64,000 nt of DNA from Cryptomeria japonica (Eukaryota > Streptophyta > Pinopsida > Cupressales > Cupressaceae), in NCBI RefSeq assembly GCF_030272615.1, contig NC_081413.1, forward strand, positions 444,315,038 through 444,379,037, in the 5' to 3' direction. How positions within the stretch are numbered: position 1 is the first letter of the stretch; each line of letters begins with the position of its first letter. Under the pieces are notes generated by a model, which saw only the letters and a program-made list of their open reading frames with translations, was not told where the DNA came from and did no database searches. The position numbers and the translations under genes were made by a program. Shown here piece by piece: positions 58,440 through 64,000 of this stretch.

Positions 58440-58680
58440 AAACAACGAAAATCTAAAAACTTTACGACGACGACGACGACGACGACTTGTTCCTCAAGCC
58501 GTTAAAGTCGTCGTAGTGGGACTTGCGTGGATGTGTTGAAGCGTAAAGAGCAAGTTAAGTATGTAAATTAACTCTTGACCAAATCTAAGGAAGGTTCTCA
58601 CATATTTTCCTCAATGAAGATTAGAATACCACTGTCTAAAAAAATGCCATTGTCTAAAAAATCTGGGTGTTATTAATGTG
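58440..58680 (+). promoter_or_regulatory. ERF unit D: orphan copy of the upstream block
   Basis: GACTTG (58484), CAAG and AAAGTC (58504), TCGTAGTGGGACTTGCG, then AAGCGTAAAGAGCAAGTTAA, TTGACC and AAGGTTCTCACATATTTTCC. It matches the blocks of units A to C. No ERF exon follows; similarity fades near 58640. An (ACG)n run of seven or more repeats (58464-58486) extends what is only ACGATGAC in B. Confidence 0.6.
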
Positions 58681-58699
58681 AAAAATAAATACATGTGTA

Positions 58700-61600
58700 A
58701 CTGCCTGGTCGAATTATATTTGATAGCATAGAATTTTACGTGATGTTTCCTAAGGACGTACAATGCAACATATTTACTTTTCGCTTAGACATGGATTAAA
58801 TGAGACTCGTTTTAAAAATTTGGAACTTTCTTGAAAAATCTCTAAGTTATTCCTTCGTGGAACAGTGTGTTTAAATTTTATTTTTAAATTTTTCTAGGAC
58901 AATTAGTTGCTAATAGTAATAGTAAATAAATAAAGTAGTTGTTTAAAATTGTATTTCAATTTGATGAGTTTAGAATTAAAATATTAAAATTAATATAAAT
59001 TTTAGATTTAAATATATTAATGTAAATATCTTTTATATATAATTTAGTTATTAATTGTGTTTTAATTTTTTTTAGATCAAATTTTGGATTGTGGATTATT
59101 TCTACCATGTATTAAAATGTTTGGATAATTATTTTGAAAATTTCATTATCATATTGTTCTAGGGTTGGTGATTTATTTGATTTTATTTACAATTGCATAA
59201 AGATAATTAAAAAAATGATACAAAGTTAATTTATTTTACTTTTGACAATGGAAAAATGTAAGCAGTAATAACATTTTATTTATTACTGTTTTGTCATTAG
59301 AAAGTATTATTTTAAATATAATTATATCAATAACATTTAATGTTTATAAAAATGAATTATTTAAATAGTTTTGTATTTTTTAAGAAAAACTTATGTAAAA
59401 ATAAAGTAACATTAAAAATTTATTATTAAAGTATTCAAATTTCAATTGATTTCTTAATTTCTCATCCCATATGTATTTTAGCTTTCATTTGATTGGGTAA
59501 TATTTTTGTTTTTATTTGACTAAGTGAAGAACTTGAGGTCTAATAACAATGCCAGTGATTTATAATAGCTAGAAATATTTTTTTGTGTAATTTATAAATA
59601 GCTTTTAGTAAGGTTCAAATTATGTTTATATAATTTAATAATATAATTTTTTAGTAAAATAAAAAAAATAATACAAAAAAATAAAAACATAATATAATAA
59701 AAAATATTAGTAATATAGCAATAAAAAGTAATAAAAATATTTGAAAAACATATTAAAATATTAGTAATAATATAAAAGAAATAATTCAATAATAACAATA
59801 ATATATAATCATATCAATTAGAATAATATGAAAATAACAATATGATAATTTTAACATTAATAATATAATATTAACATTATTCTAATATAAACATAAATTT
59901 ATATTATAATTAGATTCATAGTAACATATAATTAAAATTATGTTTTATAGTAACATATAAAAAAAGACCCAAACTATATGATGTTCTTTATTATTTTATA
60001 TGAATCAATTATGTTGTCAATTATAGCTAAGAGTTCAATTAGGTTATGGTTAAAATTAGAAATCATTGCATATAATAAAAAATAATTTAATTCAATATTA
60101 AATAATAATATAAATATTAAATAATTAAAAATTAAATTGTATCATGTTAATATTATATTATATTAAACTTTGGTTTGGGGTTATCTAATTTTATTATTAT
60201 TATAAAGTAATACAATATCATAATATTAATGTAATGTAATATAATATAACATTACTTAGGGTTAAACTTTGATAAGGTCATAATATAATATAATAAATAT
60301 TTGTAAGGACTACCATAATATCAATTTTTTTTTTAACTCTCAACTTCAAATGAAATAAAATTGAAATTTAATAGATTCATTTTTTAAAACAAAATAAATA
60401 AATATTCATGGCACTTGAAAATAATATAAAATAACTTAAATTATTAAATATTTAAATTGAGGAAAATTAGGGTTATTATAATATTAATATAATATTACAA
60501 TAATAATTTTATTTAAGGTTACTTAAAGATGCAATTAAGATTGAAGTTATGTTAGAGTTAAGGTTCACATTGTTTGATAAATATTACAATTAAGGTTAAA
60601 TAAGGGTTATGATTTACTTAGGGTTTACTTATTTGAATTTAATCTAAATATTTGATTTTTTAAATAAATATTATTATATTTAACTTCAATATATACAATA
60701 TACATAACATTGTATTATGATTTCTACAAATAAACTTAAAACTCCATATTAGATAAATTCCTTTTACTTTTTAGAATATAGATACATTTAATTAGAAACA
60801 TTCTACCACATTCATAATTTATAAATTACTATTATAGGCCCTAACCATATTAGCTATCAAAATTATTTACTATTTTGGTCAATATCTATTAGCCCTTGAA
60901 TTAAAGGATATGCAATAATTACATCGATTGTAAAATATAATAAATTGGAGAGTATATATCAAGGAATGTGAAAACTAAATCTAGTAGTGAATCAATGTGT
61001 GATCATTAAGTTAAAAAAAAGTATGATAATTAAACTTAAAAATCCACACTTAATTTACATCTTAGAATCAATGACACTTATTTATCACAACAATGTGAAA
61101 GTATCAAAAACATATTAATATTATACCCTAGAACTATCAATTTTGATGTAGTTGAGAAATTGTAATCATACTAAAATCATTAACTAGAAAGTCATTGAAA
61201 AAGAAAACTTGATATAAAAACTTATAGATAATCATATATTGTTTACAAGCAAAATTATACATTAAAATGAAAATAATATGTTTAAAATTTATATTCATGT
61301 TTGTGACAAATTAGCATCAGCCAATAGGACAAGGAACAACATAGCGCGCTTGAGTTGGTCTTATAATGAATAGTAATCCACAACCAATTCCTATTCCACC
61401 CTCAAATGGTAAGGACTATATCTCAATTTGGGCAATTTATTAGTGAAATGGATTGTGAGATTAGGTTTAATTGATCTTCAATTCACATGGGCTCAAAGAC
61501 TTCAAATTATATTTGGATTGGTTTATTATAATTAATATGTGAAGGGGGCTTGTAAAATATCTTGAGATGATGGATTCTCTTTAGGTCAAATTATTATTTA

Positions 61601-61880
61601 GTACAATTTGTTTGCTCAAAAAATTGCTTATTTGGGTTTATCTAAAATAATATTATTATTAACTTATCTTATCTTATCTTTGCTATAAAGTATATATAAC
61701 AACTATATGATATTATCTTATAGTCCCATATAGATCATGTTCTAGTTATTTTGCCTTTCAGATAAAATGATCTTCACATTTTGGGTCGTGAGCAGAAGCT
61801 CACGTAGCTTCTGACCTATAGCTCACATGTGGGGATGTGTGTAGTTGTTGATAATGTGTTGCATTTATGAAGGACTTGGT
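58700..61880. other. Extremely AT-rich gene-free stretch
   Basis: 58800-61300 is almost only A and T with TAATATTA, AATAATAT and TTAGGGTT-like words. 61310-61880 is more mixed but without a recognised gene. Frames here (for example 59592-59798 on the minus strand) are Ile/Phe/Tyr runs caused by composition. Confidence 0.5.
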
Positions 61881-61890
61881 GCTTAGATTT

Positions 61891-62325
61891 TTGTTGTGGT
61901 TTTGTAGAGTTTGGTTGGTGCTTTGTTGATTGTTTATGTGGCACAAGGATCTACCATGTACTTCACCCATCATTTTTAAGGGGTTTATAATTTTGTCACA
62001 GTACTGTTTGGTGGTCACACAAAGAGCTTGGCTATTTGTTGTGGCTTTATAGAGTTTGGTCGGTGCTTTGTTGATTTCTTATGTGACACAAGGACCTACC
62101 ATGTACTTCACTCCTCATACGTAAGGGGCTTATAATTTTGTCACAGTGTTGTTTGGTGGTCACATGGAGAGACTGTCTATTTGTTGTGGCTTTGTAGAGT
62201 TTGGTCAATGCTTTCTTGATTGATTCTGTGGCACAAGGACCTACCATGTACTTCACCCCTTATCCATAAGGGGCTTATGGTTTTGTCACAGTGTTATTTT
62301 TTGGTCACATGGAGAGCAACCAAGA
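61891..62325. repeat. Three tandem copies of a 145-bp repeat
   Basis: TTGTTGTGG begins units at 61891, 62036 and 62181, a period of exactly 145. Each includes AGAGTTTGGT, ACCATGTACTTCAC, GGGGYTTATRRTTTTGTCACAG and TGGTCACA. Copies differ by scattered substitutions. The array ends right where the proposed gypsy LTR begins. Minus-strand frames over it repeat the same peptide and are not taken as genes. Confidence 0.9.
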
Positions 62326-62330
62326 GCTAT

Positions 62331-63292
62331 TGTGATGCCAAATGTGTCTAAAATAGCCTTTTTTCACACTTGCACAAATTCTGCATATAAAGTCCTCTTA
62401 TAATGAACGCGATACCATTGGAAATATGTTTTGACAAACTACGCTATTGTAGAGGTAATTTTTAAATATTTTACCATATTGTGCCAATTTTTATAACTTG
62501 AGGGTGCAAATTGTTATTGTTCTTCTCTTGGCAAAATTGGTGTTTGAGTAATTGTAAATTTTCTTTGTATTCATCTAATGCAGGAGCATCATAGGTCTAT
62601 GAGAAATCTTGCATCAACCAAAAATATTTCCTTAGTTTTGTTCTTGTTTTGTTCCAGTAGTAGTTTTTTGTGTTTTCCTTTAGGGTGTCCTAGTAGCTGG
62701 TTCTTTTTCATTGCGGATCAGATTTTTTAGTTTCCTAGCTTGTTTTTTGAGCTTAACAGATAGTTGGTGATTTCTTCTCGTGCGGAGTGATTTCTTGGTT
62801 TGTGGATCTATTTGGTGCCTTGCTCGATGTTCTTGAGTCCTTGGATGACCTTCCTTTCGATCCACGCTTCTTGGTTGTTCTTTTCTATAGGGTTTTGCTT
62901 TCATTCTTGGGGCCAACCTATTTGCACATTTCATTTTCCTTTCTTAGTAAATGTAATCTTTTGTGGCCAACCTGGATGTGTTCTGGAGGGTATATATATT
63001 ATTTTAGGTGATCCTTGAGAGGCAGTTTGAAGGTTAGGAGGATCTAGTTTCCAGAATTGTAATTCAGATGCCTCTTGTAGGTCTGGATGGATTGTAATCT
63101 AGCATATAGTTTAAAACAGGGCATGTTAGCCTGCATGTATTCAAATGATTATCGGATGTTCAATGATGATAATATGATGATGCAAATATCTGATTTTGTA
63201 TTTTATCCATGTTTTGTTGTTGCTTCTGTTGTGTTACTCTGGGTGCATGATCTAGTTTATTCTCTTTGAGGACCCACAAGACCATGATTGCA
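62331..63292 (+). repeat. 5' LTR of a gypsy element at the right edge
   Basis: Proposed from TGTGATGCCA at 62331 to ATTGCA at 63292, just before a Met-like primer site. TATATATAT at 62988 may be its TATA box. The left edge is inferred from the TG start only; the second LTR is outside the window. Confidence 0.5.
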
Positions 63293-63297
63293 CCAAG

Positions 63298-63312
63298 TGG
63301 AATCAGAGTTGG
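63298..63312 (+). other. Primer binding site (degraded)
   Basis: TGGAATCAGAGTTGG, close to the TGGTATCAGAGC of initiator tRNA-Met type with two changes. It is followed by GGTTGCGAACC, as in many plant gypsy elements. Confidence 0.65.
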
Positions 63313-63464
63313 TTGCGAACCTTGAGGCATTTCTTTGGGTGAATTGATCGTCAAGTGGAGGTAGGTTGTGAGCGTGTTCTATTTTTAGATCACTGAGTGT
63401 GAGGCAATCGAAATTAGTAGTCAAATCACTGAGTTGAGGCAGTTGCACCAGAGCAAAGGAGGAG

Positions 63465-64000
63465 ATGCCACATAGAAGGATGAACCCCCAGAGGGTAGAG
63501 AAAATGATGGAGGATTTCAAGAATGAGATGAAGAATGAGATCCAAAATGCATTGGTTGGTTTGCGGAGGAATCCAGAATTTGAGGATGAGTATGAAGAGG
63601 CTGGAGAAGAGCTTGAGGTCAAGGAAGTTGAAGGACCAAAAGATGAAAGAGAGGAAAGATTTCTAAGAGTGGTGGCACAAGTGAGTAAAGTTCATAAAGT
63701 GAAGGTTTCAAACTTTTCTGCGATGTTGATTCTGGAAGATCTAATCGATTAGATCAGAGAGTTGAAGGACTACTTCTATTTTGAGGATATTAAGGACCCA
63801 TGGAGAGTTTGGTTGGCATAGACTAAGTTGAAAGGGCATGCTTCTTTATGGCAAGAAGGAGTTGTAGAGAGATAGAGTTGAGAATGGGGAGATGAAGATC
63901 ACCCGGTGGAGGTAGATGGTAGCGAGATTGAAGGCTAAATTCATTACTTGGAGACTATGAGTTGGAGTTGTTCACGAAGTTGCACAACTTGAAGTAGAGA
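63465..64000 (+). pseudogene. Ty3/gypsy gag, partial and degenerate
   Basis: ATG at 63465 opens a 95-residue frame (MPHRRMNPQRVEKMMEDFKN, then an acidic stretch) that stops in ...LEDLID. The frame continues past the TAG as IRELKDYFYFEDIKDPWRVW and KLKGHASLWQ, the core of the retrotransposon gag capsid domain. There are further stops near 63818 and 63876, and YELELFTKLHNL appears in another frame near 63955. Pol would lie beyond the window. The reading on the plus strand agrees with the primer site at 63298. Capsid-like role known from the family; this copy is broken. Confidence 0.75.

Noticed and set aside
61800-62256. Minus-strand frames with repeated peptide
   Set aside because: They are the translation of the 145-bp tandem repeat and lack other coding evidence.
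62680-63018. Frames on both strands of 70-84 codons
   Set aside because: They lie inside the proposed 5' LTR and shadow each other.
63257-63622. Ser-rich minus-strand frame of 121 codons
   Set aside because: Shadow of the gypsy gag frame and primer-site region on the plus strand.
1-64000. CRISPR arrays, bacterial-type operons, tRNA or rRNA genes
   Set aside because: No spaced identical short repeats, no ribosome-binding sites before frames, and no cloverleaf-type sequence seen; matches to tRNA ends are retroelement primer sites only.

Overview
This window is nuclear DNA of a land plant with a large, repeat-filled genome. A gymnosperm (conifer-type) genome fits best. The plant-specific signals are two AP2/ERF transcription factor genes, two plant-mobile-domain (PMD) reading frames, Ty3/gypsy elements of the Tat type and Ty1/copia elements primed by initiator tRNA-Met. 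The gymnosperm placement is an inference from sparse genes, nested decayed LTR elements and AT-rich spacers; no species marker was recognised. All coordinates were read by eye, and LTR edges without a clear TG..CA or flanking duplication are approximate.

Layout. 1-6548: a minus-strand LTR retrotransposon running off the left edge, with copia-type primer site and polypurine tract, a coiled-coil/zinc-knuckle gag-like frame and a long second frame of unknown function, but no protease, integrase or reverse transcriptase. It sits in an older copia LTR (to 6878). 7360-13190: a decayed LTR and internal remnant related to the next element, split by an unclassified, repeat-rich ~4.1 kb segment (8090-12216). 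13191-25902: a nearly full-length minus-strand Ty3/gypsy Tat-type element with two ~1.65 kb LTRs, protease, RT, two RNase H domains and integrase, plus a PMD reading frame on the opposite strand between pol and the 3' LTR. It is inactivated by stops, frameshifts and catalytic substitutions.

27060-58680 holds a tandem family of an ERF gene unit, separated by retroelements. Unit A (27060-31460) is a pseudogene that lost its AP2 domain and carries a small LTR element. Units B (42800-47190) and C (52715-56290) keep open AP2/ERF reading frames. Unit D (58440-58680) is only the upstream block. Between A and B lie an internally deleted LINE (32449-34080), the 3' part of a second gypsy element that again carries an antisense PMD frame before its 3' LTR (34150 to about 38000), and a copia gag/protease remnant (39500-40530). 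Between B and C lies a copia element cut off inside RT (47831-51958).

56300-61880 is AT-rich and gene-poor. 61891-62325 is a three-copy 145-bp tandem repeat next to the 5' LTR (about 62331-63292) of a plus-strand gypsy element whose degenerate gag runs off the right edge.

The only plausible working host genes are ERF B (44859-45512, possibly with an upstream exon at 43027-43147) and ERF C (54464-55147). The rest is mobile DNA in decay. The least explained items are the unknown ORF2 of the first element, the repeated antisense PMD arrangement, and the upstream block kept in all ERF unit copies.
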